This document shows, one piece after another, positions 1 to 13,387 of a DNA stretch of 64,000 nucleotides. The stretch comes from Bondarzewia mesenterica (Eukaryota; Basidiomycota; Agaricomycetes; Russulales; Bondarzewiaceae), in NCBI GenBank assembly GCA_004802705.1, contig SGPL01000006.1:88445-152444 (forward strand), written 5' to 3'. Within the stretch, counting starts at the first letter, position 1. Every line of letters begins with the position of its first letter. A program made the translations under genes and the position numbers. Below the pieces are notes generated by a model. That model was given only the letters and a program-made list of their open reading frames with translations. It was not told the DNA's origin and made no database searches.

Positions 1-1331
<1,331 letters not shown>

Positions 1332-1380
1332 GATTGAGGGTTGGGCAAGTGGGAGACTGGAGAGGAGAGAAAGGATGATG

Positions 1381-1388
1381 CTATATAC
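1381..1388 (-). promoter_or_regulatory. TATA-like box of the isomerase gene
   Basis: Reading the minus strand, GTGTATATAG lies about 50 bp upstream of the isomerase ATG. Position and sequence fit a TATA element. No experimental start site is known from the sequence. Confidence 0.45.
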
Positions 1389-1389
1389 A

Positions 1390-2880
1390 CCGGATCCAAA
1401 GCGGATCCAAAGCTCTGTGAATTCTCCATAAGCCGCCAAATCCTTTGCCGCGAAGATTTATACCAATCCAGTGTCGTTGCTCTCACTTTCCGTTGCTACG
1501 CACGCTGTGATCTGTGTGACTGTGTGCGACACTATCTCCCTGCAACGAATGGTTCAACAGCGATTTGTGTTCGCCAGCTAATCGCACGTTCGCGCGCATG
1601 CTGCAAAAGAGATCGTGACCTCATAATTACCATCACGTGTTTGTAAGTTACAAGAGCCTTAGACAGATTATTTAAATTCATATGATGGAAAATCGTCAAG
1701 CACAATTAGCATACATAAGTATCCCTTCTGACAGTGACATACAGATGAACAAGATGTGAACCCGTGCTTAACCGTATCTCTATCCAATAAATGCTCCGCC
1801 GCGCGCCCAACTGGCGCGTAAACCGCGGACAAGGGACATGTGACAACATTCGAGACGAGGCGTCAGATCACGTTCAGTAGGGAGAATGATTAGTGATGCG
1901 TTAAGAGAGGTGGGGCGGGCCGAAAGTATCTTCAAATTGAGTTAACCAAGAAGGCGAAAGTCTTGTAGAAAACGCTGTAGGCAACGACATCATGATGGCC
2001 CGGAGATAGCAAAGAAGTCTCGTCGAGAACTAGACTGGCGACCAAGTTTTTACCCATCGAGAACGCTGTCTCATTCTCGCACGTGTAATCTCTGGATGAA
2101 GTATGTGAGAGGTGCATATGTTTGATGACAACGTATTCTGGTTCCACTGAAGAGAAGATGCGATTAAGGAACACAAGGTAATATCGGAACATACGTTGCC
2201 CTTCCGACAGCTCTCGTGCATGTTTGAGCATGGCTTTGAAGTGCCGTTGAGAGTGTGAACCCAGCGTTCCGATTACTTATCATCACCACTTTCCGACTTG
2301 ATGTCCAACTTCGGTGATGCTTGTCAAGTCACCACCCAATGATACTATCCATTACAAGCATCGTAAAATACTCGCAACTTCTTCCATCAGCCTTTCCTGA
2401 AGGGAAGAGACATGCATGGAGTTGGAAGTAAGGGTGAGACACATGCCGACAGTCAAGCGCAGCCAAGAATTTAGTTTTTGAGACGAGCAAAGGATTGTGG
2501 TGAACACAAACGTCCAGAAAGGTTCCACAGTCAATCACGATGGATTTGACTCTTCTTGGAGGGCTGCAAGGCTATGGCGAGCGATGGCGCGATTGCACGG
2601 TATACCTATGCACCATAAGGCGGAAGCTTAAGGAAGCATCATCATTCTTCTGTTGGCGCGCTGAAAGAGGTAAGTTACTTAGACATGTGCGAAGACTCAC
2701 CGGCGAAACACCGCTGTATAAGCACGACTGTCAGATTCGGTGGACAAGACCCGGCCATCGCATGGAGTTCCTTCAAGTCGGCTTAGTCATGCTCCTTTCG
2801 ACAGAATGACGATATCGAGTCCTTGCTATATCTGGTCGTATAAAGTCGCTAAACTCATGTTGCATCTGTAATATCGTTTC
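1390..2880. other. Stretch with no convincing gene
   Basis: This region separates the isomerase gene from the first CYS3 copy. Several short open frames exist, the longest being 99 codons on the minus strand (1932-2231). None shows a recognisable domain, a splice-supported extension or a codon pattern I can support. It probably holds the divergent promoters of the flanking genes. Confidence 0.5.
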
Positions 2881-2924
2881 TCCTTCCCCTTACCCCCCAC
2901 ATTTCATCCCATTCACGCCAGACG

Positions 2925-4384
2925 ATGGCCCCAGTCGCTCTCAACGGATCCAACGAGCACACACATACCAATGGTTACCACCTGAAAAAAGTTCACGAGC
3001 CATTCCTGGACGGGTTTGGGACACGCGCAATTCACGTCGGTTCAGAACCAGATCGTGAGACCGGCGCCGTGATACCTTCCATCTCTTTGAGCACTACATA
3101 TAAGCAGCATGGTGTGGGGGTCCACAAGGTGTGTATCTCCATCTGTCAGAGTTTTTTTTCGATGCTCACACCTTTTTCAGGGCTACGAGTACTCGCGATC
3201 CGGAAATCCCAATCGCAATGCATTAGAGCGTACCCTCGCATCACTAGAATCCGGCGGTGCATACGCACTCGCATTCGCGTCGGGCTCCGCAACGACGGCC
3301 ACCGTAATCTCATCCTTAGGTCCTAACGCGCACGTAGTCAGCGTGAACGACGTCTACGGCGGAACGTTCCGCTACATGGCGCGCGTCGCGAAAGAAAACC
3401 AAGGTCTTGAGACCACGTTTTGTCGACCTCGAAAACGCCGATGAAGCAGAAATCAAGGGTTCTCTTCGGGAAAATACCAAGGTGCGCACCTTCTGTCTCC
3501 ACGTGCACGCATAACTTTTGACATGATTGTGAATCCTTTAGCTCATCTGGATAGAATCCCCCACAAATCCTACCCTGCGCCTAATTGACATCCCCCGCAT
3601 CGTCTCCATTGCCCGTGCACACCCCTCCAAACCCCTGGTCCTCGTCGACAACACATTCCTCTCACCCTTTTACTCTTCCCCGCTGCTGCAAGGGGCCGAC
3701 ATTGTCATGCACTCGCTCACTAAATACGTGAACGGGCACTCTGACGTCGTCATGGGCGCGCTGATACTGCCCGCACACCGCAGTGCGACACTTGAGCGCC
3801 TGGCATTCCTACAGAACGCGATTGGCGCAGTGCCAAGCCCGCACGACTGCTGGCTCGCGCAGCGGGGTGCCAAGACGCTGCACCTGCGCATGAAGGCTCA
3901 CGGACGCAACGCACTGGCCGTAGCGCGCGCGCTGGCCGCCAGCCCTCACGTCACAGATGTCATCTACCCGGGGCTCTCAACGCACCCGCGCAACGCGCTC
4001 GCCCGCCGCTCCCTCTCCCCGCACGCCGAGCGTTTTGTCAATACGTTCCTCGCTGCTCCCCAAGACGTCCCGCACGACGGGTCGTTTCCTTATGGTGGTA
4101 TGATTTCGTTTAGGATCCGCGGTGGACTTGAGGAGGCGCAACGGTTCCTCAAGGCGACGAGACTATTCATCTTGGCGGAGAGTTTGGGCGGCGTGGAGAG
4201 TCTTGCGGAGTTGCCGGCGTTGATGACGCACGGGAGCATTCCTCCGAAGGAGCGGGAGCAGCTGGGCATTGGGGAGAACTTGATCCGGTTGTCGGTGGGT
4301 GTCGAGGAAGAAGAGGATTTGGTGAGAGATGTGTTACAGGCGCTTCAGGTTGCTGTCGTGGGTGACTCAACCAGGTCTGAGTGA
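2925..4384 (+). CDS. CYS3: Cystathionine gamma-lyase-like, copy 1, with a one-base frameshift
   Basis: This PLP enzyme of transsulfuration cleaves cystathionine to cysteine, 2-oxobutyrate and ammonia. Three exons are seen: 2925-3128, 3181-3481 and 3542-4384. Family features are EYSRSGNPNRNALE, SGSATTATVI, VYGGTFRYM, LIWIESPTNPTLRLID, and the PLP-lysine region SLTKYVNGHSDVVMG. The C-terminal part carries GGVESLAELPALMTH and LIRLSVGVE. Exon lengths sum to 1348, one base more than a multiple of three. The extra base is in the TTTT run at 3418-3421, where the family frame needs TTT before GTCGACCTC. Apart from that base the frame is open for about 448 residues. The same extra T occurs in copy 4 but not in copies 2 and 3. 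It could be a sequencing error or a real lesion. A related PLP lyase such as cystathionine beta-lyase is a less likely identity. Confidence 0.82.
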
Positions 4385-6420
4385 ACTTGTCGTGTATGAC
4401 GGTCTCTTAGAGGAACTACCACCAGGGAGTCCCAGTTGGGATGCTTAGAGCTACTGTTAGAGGCTCGTTCTTCGCACATTACTATTATTATTTCTCTGTA
4501 TCTTACATATACCTCGCTACTCAAGCTACAAGTCTCAGGCTACATGTCAGGCTACAGTTTGTGTGAAATATCTCAGTTTGGGCATTCAGTATTCAATTTT
4601 GTCGGTTTCTATCAAGTATACATAATATCCAATTTATTTTTTTGAATCTTTCTGCATCTTCTTTATCGCACGTGACTTTCACCCATGCTCGCGAAAACTC
4701 GCCACGTTCTGCCAGTTCGAACTGCCCATCCCTCTTTGCTTCACGAACGCGTCTCCATCCCCTGCTACCAATTTTTTATTGACATTATCACCTGCTTTTC
4801 AATTGTCGTGCAAAACATCCAATATCATCTATATTTCCTTAACCACTGAGTGCAGCCCGAGCCTCGGACGACAGTATAGCTTACAGCTTCCGGAGGGTAT
4901 GAGTACCAAGGCTAATTAGCAAACTCGACGTTAAGCATGCATATCAAAGGTCAGGCTTGAGATGAATTGTCCGACCGTCGTAGAGTGTTACTTTTTCTCT
5001 GACATCATGTCGCTGAGTTGCCGTGAAATTGCAGCGTATGCCCGTCGTTGATCGTGATACACGCACTTTGTAAATACAGGGTCAGTGCTTTCACCGTGCG
5101 ACGTTGCTTTCTATTGATTTCAAAGCAGTGGAACCTGATCCAAGTTGTCGAAAACTCTAACAAACGATGAAGCCGGCGTGTGTTAGAACATGCTCCGCTG
5201 GCTCAGCGACGGTTCAGCGAAGTGAATTTGATGAGTGAGCCCTTGACTACTGTACACCTGGTAGTCCGTGCTTAACGACTTCTATTATCCCCCCCTTTCC
5301 TGCCTACATTGTGCTGCATTGCTGCACATCTGGAACGATTTTTTTTAAATATACCAGACGTGTATGCGGATTGAGACGCCAGAATTTTACTCCTCGCTAC
5401 GATCGAAGACATTATTACCCCAAGGTCGCAGAGTGTCTCCAACTCAGGGTCAGGTACAGATTGCCCCCAGATCTTATGTGCCGTGCATTGCGACCGTCTG
5501 ATCGCAGTCAAGTCCTTCTCAATGGATAGTTGGTGAGGTAAGTCCTCTCAGTTTCCGCGCAAGTAGGCTACACAGTGAATTGAATTACCTTTGCCAGACT
5601 CAGACCTTGTTGAGCTGTGCAATAACCACCATCTATGGTGAGACTCTGCGCTTCGCTTTGGTTGCCATCCAAACTTGATATGATTGGATCAGGCCTGTGG
5701 GCGAGCGTCAAGTCTATTGTAGTTGCCACCGAAAGCATTTGATCACGAAACCGGCGCAGTTTTTTCAGATCTCATGTCGTAATGACTCTAAGGGAGACAG
5801 CTATGTGAAGAATCTCAGGCTTCCAGGTCTTCTCTGATTCATGGAAGCCCACCCTCCGACGACCGACGATGAACGGCAGGACGAAGATCATTGTTGATAT
5901 TCTGTGCATACCTGCAATATCATTACAGGCACAGGGACGAGACGTTTCTTTGCTGGTCGAAGTCAGAAGCGAAGCGTTGATTCTGTCCAGAACCTCTCAC
6001 GATGAGGTGGACGCGCCCCTCATCCATGAGCATCCGGTAGTGATGACAATCCTCCCTATATGTTGAACAGAGCCCGCTGGAACACGGCTCTGGTTTTGTC
6101 TCTCCTATCTGTGCGGGTGCGTGTTTTCTTGCACAATTGAGTACACATAGCAAAATGAATGATTCCTATTTTTACTTGACGTCATGTTGATCGATTTATA
6201 CCTATTTGTGAAACGTGATGGAAATCACAGGAAGTTCTACCTCCGCAATCCGCAGAAACCTATTCACTCTCGGAGATATGCGTTGATAACACGCTCTACA
6301 CTTCCAGTTTTCGACCAAATGAATGCAGCCCAAGTCCAAGCCGAGAATCCTCACACAAGTTCTTAAGGTACTTCGGCGTTCGACTTTACCTCCACATACT
6401 CGAAGTCGTTCTTGACGGTC
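4385..6420 (+). other. U segment, copy A: unrecognised coding-like region
   Basis: This spacer is repeated in copies B and C. Two exon-like pieces can be followed. One ends LEHAPLAQRRFSEV at about 5185-5230 and abuts a GTGAGC donor. Another, at about 5355-5526, reads YYPKVAECLQLRVRY followed by SDRSQVLLNG. A TAG at 5527-5529 interrupts the second piece where copy B has a leucine codon. A third short piece reads DSDLVELCNNHHLW at about 5596-5640. I do not recognise the family. It may be a decayed multi-exon gene lying between CYS3 and DUF6534. Confidence 0.4.
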
Positions 6421-8399
6421 ATGACCTCCCCAAGCGAAAGTGTGAGTGAGGTGGTGAGGACAAAGTTCGGCCCCCTGCTTTTAGGCGTCATCGTCACTGC
6501 GATGTGAGTCCCTACGCCTCATAACTCAATGCTCACCGAGCTATTCATCGTGGACGACATACACATTTTCGACTGATTCGAACTATAGACTGTATGGTGT
6601 AACGTTTCTGCAGACCATTTATTACTTTGATCACTACCCGAAGGACACGATTGTGTTGAAAGCGACGGCACGTCGACATGTCCCTGTACAGTCCTAGGGC
6701 GACTTATGTGACCTTTTTTGTCTCATCATCGTAGGTCGCTGCGTTGTGGTGAGTCTCCGCAGTGTGTGCGGCCGCGTGCCGTTTGTCGTACGAAAAATAT
6801 TTCACCAGGATTATCGATACTCTGATCATGGCACTGGATTGTCACGTGGTGTACTACTACTCTATCCTGAGATTTGGTGATGCATCGGCACTTGGTGAAC
6901 AGACATGGTTCGTTCCGGCTATTAATTTTGACTCGATCGTACAAAGATGCTAATCTACATGTGCTCAATCACAGGACCATGGATGTGAGTCTTCGAGAGT
7001 AATTTTTTAAACTATCTGCCTCTGCTATCATTTGACTGCAATCTTTATCATGATCAGCTCGAGAGCTCGCTCACTGTTGAGTTATTTTCAACCATCTTCC
7101 ACATCAGCTATCTTGACCAAATATCTAATGCAGGGCTTCGTGATGTTTCTATGTCAAATGTAAGTGTACTATAAAACGTTTCGCGGGTTTATGCCAACTT
7201 CACGATTCTTTAGGTTTTTCGTCTTTCGAATACGAAGATGTACGTATCTACGTTCAGCTGACATCTATAGAACGTCCTGAGTTGAAATTCTCAGTGAACA
7301 AGGGATTTTATCCGAACTCCAAGCTCGCGAAGTGGACATTTTACTTTCTGGTCCGTCTTATTTACTCTTCATACTTTTCCAGGGCAACCGGATTAAGCAC
7401 CCGATATCCAGTCTCTGCTCACGATAGCGACATTCGCGACTAGCTTGGGTGCGTGCCGTACCCTGGCATCTTGGCTAAATCCGCTCACTCGCACCTCTTC
7501 CTAGCCATCACCGTAATTGTGTAAGTCATTTTAATTGATCATTGAAGAGAAGGCCGCATCAATACCATGCTCAATATGCAGCTTTTCGAAGGCGGTTTGG
7601 AGCACGGTCACCACAGGAATGGTACATGTAAAAGTTCATCTATCGCAACCTCTTTGAGTGTCAATGAACTTTATCTTGTTTACAATTCAGTCACTTTTCA
7701 TTGGAAATGTTTCCCTCGCCGCTGCTGTCGACTTCTTCATCACAATCGTTCTGTGCATTCCCTTGTATTCAAATCGCAGCGGGCTCCAGAGGTAAATCCT
7801 TCATATCTTTATTATTTACATACTCAGTTCCCTAGTTGACGGACGCGTCTCAGCTCAAACATCATCAACCGACTCATAACATTCATGATTACCCGGGGGA
7901 TCATCACGAAGTCAGTATCAATGCTTTTCCTGAGAGGAGAGGCGGGATGCTCAGAGTTCCTGTTTTAGTGTCAACCAAATACTCAGTTTGATAACTGTTC
8001 GTATGCTATACTCTTTCTGTTAGCTCCGTTGTTGCTCACTGCACGGATCTAGTATATCGCCCTTGATTTTAATTCAACCTGGACTTTTTTCCATCTGATC
8101 ACCAGCAAAAGTTCATACCTCTATCAGCTCGATACGGAAAGGTTCTGCTGACCACCTTCCTGTTCCAGTCTATACAAATGCAGTTTTGGCCAGGTATGAT
8201 TGCATCCCTCCCTCTCTTGATAATCAAACGTTGACGCCGCTACATAGTCTGAATAATCGATCACCCAGAGTTGAAGATCCGACATTCACGTCTCACGTTG
8301 GCTATTCGGTAAATAATCTCAGACTTCCTCACATAGTAATTGGCGCTGATTTGATGACAGTCAGCTGGAGAGCTGTATCAAGATGGTCCGACCCGATGA
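6421..8399 (+). CDS. DUF6534-family multi-pass membrane protein, copy A
   Basis: This is a basidiomycete family of about seven transmembrane helices with no known function. The gene is a chain of many short exons starting at the ATG in MTSPSESVSEVVR and ending in GELYQDGPTR-stop at 8397-8399. Recognisable pieces in order are FGPLLLGVIVTAM, LYGVTFLQTIYYFDHYPKD, IDTLIMALDCHVVYYYS, GFVMFLCQM, VNKGFYPNSKLAKWTF, IGNVSLAAAVDFFITIVL, INRLITFMITRGIITK and VYTNAVLA then LNNR. The last corresponds to the family hallmark YTNxLLATLNAR. Introns are about 50-90 bp. Compared with copy C, about 165 bp encoding a hydrophilic tail segment is missing, joining LNNRSP directly to RVEDPTF in frame. No certain stop was seen inside exons, but some exon borders are uncertain. 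Confidence 0.7.
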
Positions 8400-8499
8400 C
8401 CGTGTCGGGAGACTTAGTGTTCTGAAAATATCGTCAACAGATTCGAGATTGTATCATGGCATGCTTGATTTATGAAAGTTGTAACCACTGAAAAGTTCT

Positions 8500-9067
8500 T
8501 GATCCAGAACGATTCGCAATTTCAACAGCATGTCTCATAACAACCCAGGGTAAGCAGACATCAATGTCGAGTTTCGCCCAGAAAGCAATACATGCTTTGT
8601 ACGAGAGAAGAGTTTCGAGGATGTCGAAGCTTTATTTCGGAGCGAATTAAGTCGTGTGTATGGAGGAGAGGCTTTATGCTATCTGATGCATACCTCTTTC
8701 GCTGGCAGCGCAACTTGATATCGAGGGTCTGTATCTCACTATTAAGTTCCCTAAATCATGTTGTCGAAACAGGAATTGAGAAGATTCGGAGAATAGGACG
8801 TGGTCCAGGTGAGCTGTGGAGTACACGAACATTGTCACGAATCTAAACGTCCTCTGACATACTGACCATTTAGTGCCTGTCATTGTCGTGTTCACCAACT
8901 ACGATGAACTCGTCGGATTAAAAATATTGCGCACAAACGACGGTTCTTCAACTGCAGATAAGCTTATGTTGCTCGGCAGGGAATTGGCAGATGAAGATTT
9001 TGAGGAGCGGTGCGTTTGTCCTATGAGGGAAGTTGCGAAGTTCCGTGCATATCACTGCCGCGTGCAG
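8500..9067 (+). pseudogene. Fragment of a P-loop GTPase (G-domain) gene
   Basis: Two pieces join by a clean intron. An exon ending GIEKIRRIGRGP at about 8811 splices to one starting at 8874, giving VPVIVVFTNYDELVG. The hydrophobic strand followed by T-x-x-D is the G4 guanine-specificity motif of the fungal G-domain family, with N replacing the usual K of TKxD. The tail DFEERCVCPMREVAKF also fits the family, then ends at a GTGAGT donor. Upstream, SFEDVEALFRSELSRV fits the region after the G3 motif, but stops intervene and no P-loop is visible. I infer a 5'-truncated, decayed copy. Confidence 0.45.
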
Positions 9068-9069
9068 GT

Positions 9070-9480
9070 GAGTCTGCAATCCGTCCCTCACGACAACTCG
9101 ACCGGCGCCCGTTGCTCAAACTTGGCCACCCACGCAGCATGCAGCGCTAATTTGAGTGCCTTGGCATCCGTTCATTGTTTTCCAATAAACGGACTGACGA
9201 TCGCAAGGTACGCCTGGGCGCTGGTGGTTGGATCATCCGGTGCGCCCAGCATCACAGAACACTCCTTTACGACGGACCACTCGCGCCCAGGCGAGTGAGG
9301 TGCATTGTCCAGTCAGGTGATCTTCTCCTTTTTGAACGACGGAGACGAGCAGCCTGGAATCGGACTTAGTTAAGTATGTACAAGCACATCGCATAGTACG
9401 AGTCCCTTCAAGTCAGCTCACTTGTTTTTTAGTCCTTGCTTGCTTTATCTGGTCAGCCTGAGACTCGTAATTTGAATTCA
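9070..9480 (+). repeat. Spacer repeat preceding CYS3 copy 2
   Basis: This stretch matches 19,940-20,365 closely, for example around the CACGACAACTCGAC and GCGCTAATTTGAGTGCCTTG strings. In both places it sits directly upstream of a CYS3 copy. The minus strand of the second copy has an open frame reading GREWPVVKEYSVMLGAS, but the first copy does not keep it fully open. No function is assigned. Confidence 0.65.
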
Positions 9481-9556
9481 TTGTTTCTCATCCGTAATAC
9501 TGTTCCCCCTTCCCCTCACTGGCACCCTCCGTATTTCATCCCATTCACGCCAGATG

Positions 9557-11090
9557 ATGGCCCCAGTCGCTCTCAACGGATCCAACGTGCACATCCGTAC
9601 ATACCAATGGCTGCCACCTCGCAAAACCTCACGACGATTTCCTGGACGGGTTCAGGACACGCGCAATTCACGTCGGTTCAGAACCAGATCCTGGAACTGG
9701 CGCCGTGCCACCTTCCAATTCTTTGAATTAGCACGTATGAGCAGGATGGTGTGCATCTCCATCTGTGAACCATGAGAGTTTTGTTTTTCTCGACGCTCAC
9801 ACCTTTCTTTAGGTCTACGGGTACTCGCGATCAGGGAATTTCAATTGCAATGCCCTAGAGCATACCATCGCATCACTAGGTGATGCATACGTACTGTCTT
9901 TGCGTCGGGCTCTGCAGCAATGGCCACTGCGATTCCGCCTTTGGGCCCCAATGTGCGCATGGTGAGCATGAACGAGTCACGGTGGAACGTCTCGCTACAT
10001 GGCACACGTTGTGAAAGAAAACCAAGGTGTCAAGACCACATTCGTCGACCTCGAAAATTCTGATGAAGTGGAAATCAAGGGCGCTATCCAGGAAAATGCT
10101 AAGGTGCGCACCTTCTGTCAACACGGCTGTACAGTATCTTCTGACATGACAATCACAATTGCTTTAGGCCATCTGGATAGAATTCCCAACAATTTCTACC
10201 TTGCGCCTGATTGACATCCACCGCATCGTTTCTATCGCCCATGCGCATCCATCCAATCCACTAGCCCTCGTCGACAATGCATCCCTCTCACCATTTTATT
10301 CCTCCCCACTGCAGCAAGGGTGGCGACATCGTCATGCGCCATGCAGTCGCTCGCCAAATATGTGAATGAGCACTCTTATCTCGTCATGGGCGCGCGGGTA
10401 CTGCCCACGCATCATGACGATATTTGAGCGGTTGGTATTCCTACAGAACGCGATCGGGGAAGTGTCAAGCACTCATGACTGCTGACTCCCGCAGCAGGGT
10501 GCCAAGACGCGCATCTGCACATGAAGGCCCACGGGTGCAGCGCACTAGCCATGGTGCGTGCGCTGGCCGCCAGTTAGTCTCCGTTGCCTACCTAATATAG
10601 AAGATAGTCGTTCTGTGTTTGAGGCCGCAGCCGGCACGTCACGAATGTCATCTGCCCGGGGCTCGCAATGCACCCACGCAATGCGCTCGCCCGCCGCTCG
10701 CTCTCCCCTCATCCCGAGCATTTCGTCGATACATTCTTCGCTGCATCCCAAGATGTCTCGCACGACGGGTCTTCCCTTACGGAAGTATGATCTCGTTTGG
10801 GAATTGCTGTAGCCTCTAGGCAGCGTAGTAGTTCCTCAAGGCGATGAGAGTAGGCGACGAGACTATACACCTTGGCGGAGAACTTGGGCGGGGTGGAGAG
10901 TCTTGCAGAGTTGCCGGCGTTGATGACGCATGGGAGTATTCCACCCAAGGAGCGGGAGCAGTTGGGGATTGGGAAGAATTCGATCCGGCTGTCGGTGGGC
11001 ATTGAGGAAGAGGAGGATTTGGTGAGAGATGTGTTGCAAGCGCTTGAGGTAGGTGACAACCAGGCGCGAGTGTCGCGTATGCCGATATCT
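9557..11090 (+). pseudogene. Cystathionine gamma-lyase pseudogene, copy 2
   Basis: The copy starts with an intact MAPVALNGSN matching copy 1, then carries many indels and substitutions. It is recognisable by VAHVVKENQGVKTTFVDLEN at about 9996-10055 (without the extra T of copy 1), the region around the PLP lysine at about 10,340, and GGVESLAELPALMTHGSIPP at about 10,890-10,950. It ends in EEEEDLVRDVLQALEVG. Insertions near 10,575-10,620 and 10,815-10,860 interrupt the last exon. Introns are retained, so it arose by segmental duplication. Confidence 0.85.
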
Positions 11091-11179
11091 TAGAAGAATT
11101 ATTACCAGACAGTTCCAGTCCGGATGCTGATAGCTTCCAATTAGAGGCTCCTTCGCACATCATCAATTTTATTTGGCTG

Positions 11180-13380
11180 TAATTTGATACATCCCTTCTC
11201 AGGAGTCAGGCTCGATCATACTCAGATCTGTCTTACTTTCCATGACATTGGTGCCGTGCCCATGTTCGTCCTGGGGAAGAGGGAAATGTTGATGCAGAAG
11301 CACGTTATTGGTATGTACATTTGGTGCTCACCTCGTCGTTGGCCTCGCAGTACCTCGCAGTCCAAGGAATTGATTACGCCGGATGACGATATTGTTGACT
11401 CTCCTTCTGTTGCAACTTCTCTCTGCGGCGGGCATGTAGGTGGATAATATGGAAGTAAATGGCGGAACGGTTCCATCTCCTAAGTAAAAGGTTTTATGCA
11501 TGTGCCAGTGCGCACTGTGCCCACACGTATCATCAAAGCCTCAAGGCCTCACGAAAGGCCCTGTGGTGTCCGATGCTGCAAGCACTGCGATCCTTTGCTA
11601 GGTCTTCTTCCGAGAGTCGTGCATCAAGAGCCTTTGTCTTGAGAGCTGGTAGAGATTCGATTGTTAAAATGATACGAATGAATTGGAGGAGCGTTTGCGT
11701 GGCAGATCGGACTCGTCCAGATTCAAAAACCGCGGACCTTCGTGCAGCTGGCAGTTGGCTGACAGCGTGAGAGAGCGTGAATATGGCCTAGGCCGCCGTG
11801 AAGTGTGCAAGGATCGAGCGCGTCTCTGCGGGCAATCCTTTCATGACGTTTTGGGCACGAAATTGATATAGATTTCTCGCTTTACGAGCTGAGAATTTTG
11901 CAGGCTGGACATTCGGACCAGCTTGAATTTTGTTACCAGTCTCCTGAAGAATCGACAGAGCAGTGACCCAACAGGACACTCCAGCTCTCAATTGCCTTGC
12001 CCGTGATGACTGTCGGCTCTAGCACCGTAGTTAGCGATGAGGTCGCAGAAAAGTCGAAGTCGGATTCAAATGAGAGGAGATGGTCTACGATGGTGCCAGC
12101 GGCTGGACTGGAACGGCGTTCATGGTATCTGAACAGGACGACCTCGATGCCGCGCTGCTGGAAGATCGACGCATTCCAAAGATCGATGGTTTCAGCCGTA
12201 AGTATGGACCATTACTGCGTGCGCCTGCCAAAAGTGTCGGCCATTGGCAGTCTGCCAGGCTAAGCTATGGCAAGGACCTGAAATACATCTGGATAAGCCG
12301 ATGCAAACGAACCCCAAGCAAGAAACTGACCTAGATGAAAGGAATCCAGTCTTTATTGGTAGACGTCATGCGGAACGAGCACCAATGGGATCCGTGGCAC
12401 GATATCATAAAAATCATTCATCTCCGGGATTTTCATAATGTCAAATCAGGTGTAGGTTTCGCGGGCGGGAGAAGCCATTCGAAGGTAACAAAAGTTGTTG
12501 CGACCTCCGCTGCTCTTGAGGGTTGACAAGGGACTACCAGCTATGTGAGGGGACGCGCGGGAGCGCATCCTGAGACAGTAGGTTGCAGGAATGCTGGGCA
12601 CACGCTAGGCATGACATGGACAACTGGAACTGGCGACGCGTCCTAAAGCGCGCGTTGTGGAGCATGACATTCGGCATCGGCGAGGTAGCGTCGAATGCCT
12701 TTGCGGTCGCAATCGCGTTGTGCACTGGCGTCGCGGCGGTGGCCATTTGTGCACATTTGACGCCGAGAAGAGGTCTTGCCATGCCTTGAGAAATGGCTTG
12801 TATGATCATGAGGACGGGGGATAGCGGAGAAGCGAGGTCGTGAGGTGCTCACAACCACGGCACAGGTGAGCAAAGATGCCTACTCCGTCTCAACGTCAGA
12901 AGAAAAGAACTATGAATCAGTGCAGCATTAGCTCACCTTGCAAACTTGGCTATCAAACCTCCAGCTTTGACAGGACCGACTCCCTCGGTCGACTGCACGA
13001 AGTCCTCTGCGCTAATCTCGGTGTCAAACCTGACTACATCCTTCGACGTGAACGATCGTAGGCCGTCACTTCCGCAGTAATATCGCGAACTCGGGTAGAA
13101 GATTTAGGTCTCCAAGACTGAGTCCAAGTAGAGTACCGTCGTTGTGGATGTGTCTGGCGCGTCACCACGTGCGCCCGGCTGGCTGAGGTTCGCGCGTCTG
13201 GCCGAGTTCGCGGTTTACGGCCTCACTCGCAAACCACTTTCATACCACATCGACACCACCGATCATGAGTGGCCTATACTCTAGTTCATCGTTGCAATAT
13301 TTCTTCTTTAGTCAAACTCATGCCCCATACATGATATTGGTTCCTCTTGTCCTCACCCTCCACTTTCCATCCCATTCACA
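11180..13380. other. Unassigned 2.2-kb stretch between CYS3 copies 2 and 3
   Basis: No complete gene was found. On the minus strand, about 12,080-12,200 reads WNASIFQQRGIEVVLFRYHE followed by RRSSPAAGTIVDHL, which looks protein-like. Other minus-strand pieces near 11,700 (EGPRFLNLDESDLPRKRSS) and 12,350-12,430 (MNDFYDIVPRIPLVLVPHDV) may belong to the same decayed gene or to neighbours. Stops and frame changes break them. I cannot name a family with confidence. Confidence 0.3.
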
Positions 13381-13387
13381 CCGGACG

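Noticed and set aside
1932..2231. 99-codon minus-strand frame upstream of CYS3 copy 1
   Set aside because: No domain, no splice partner and no copy elsewhere in the array. Not enough to call a gene.
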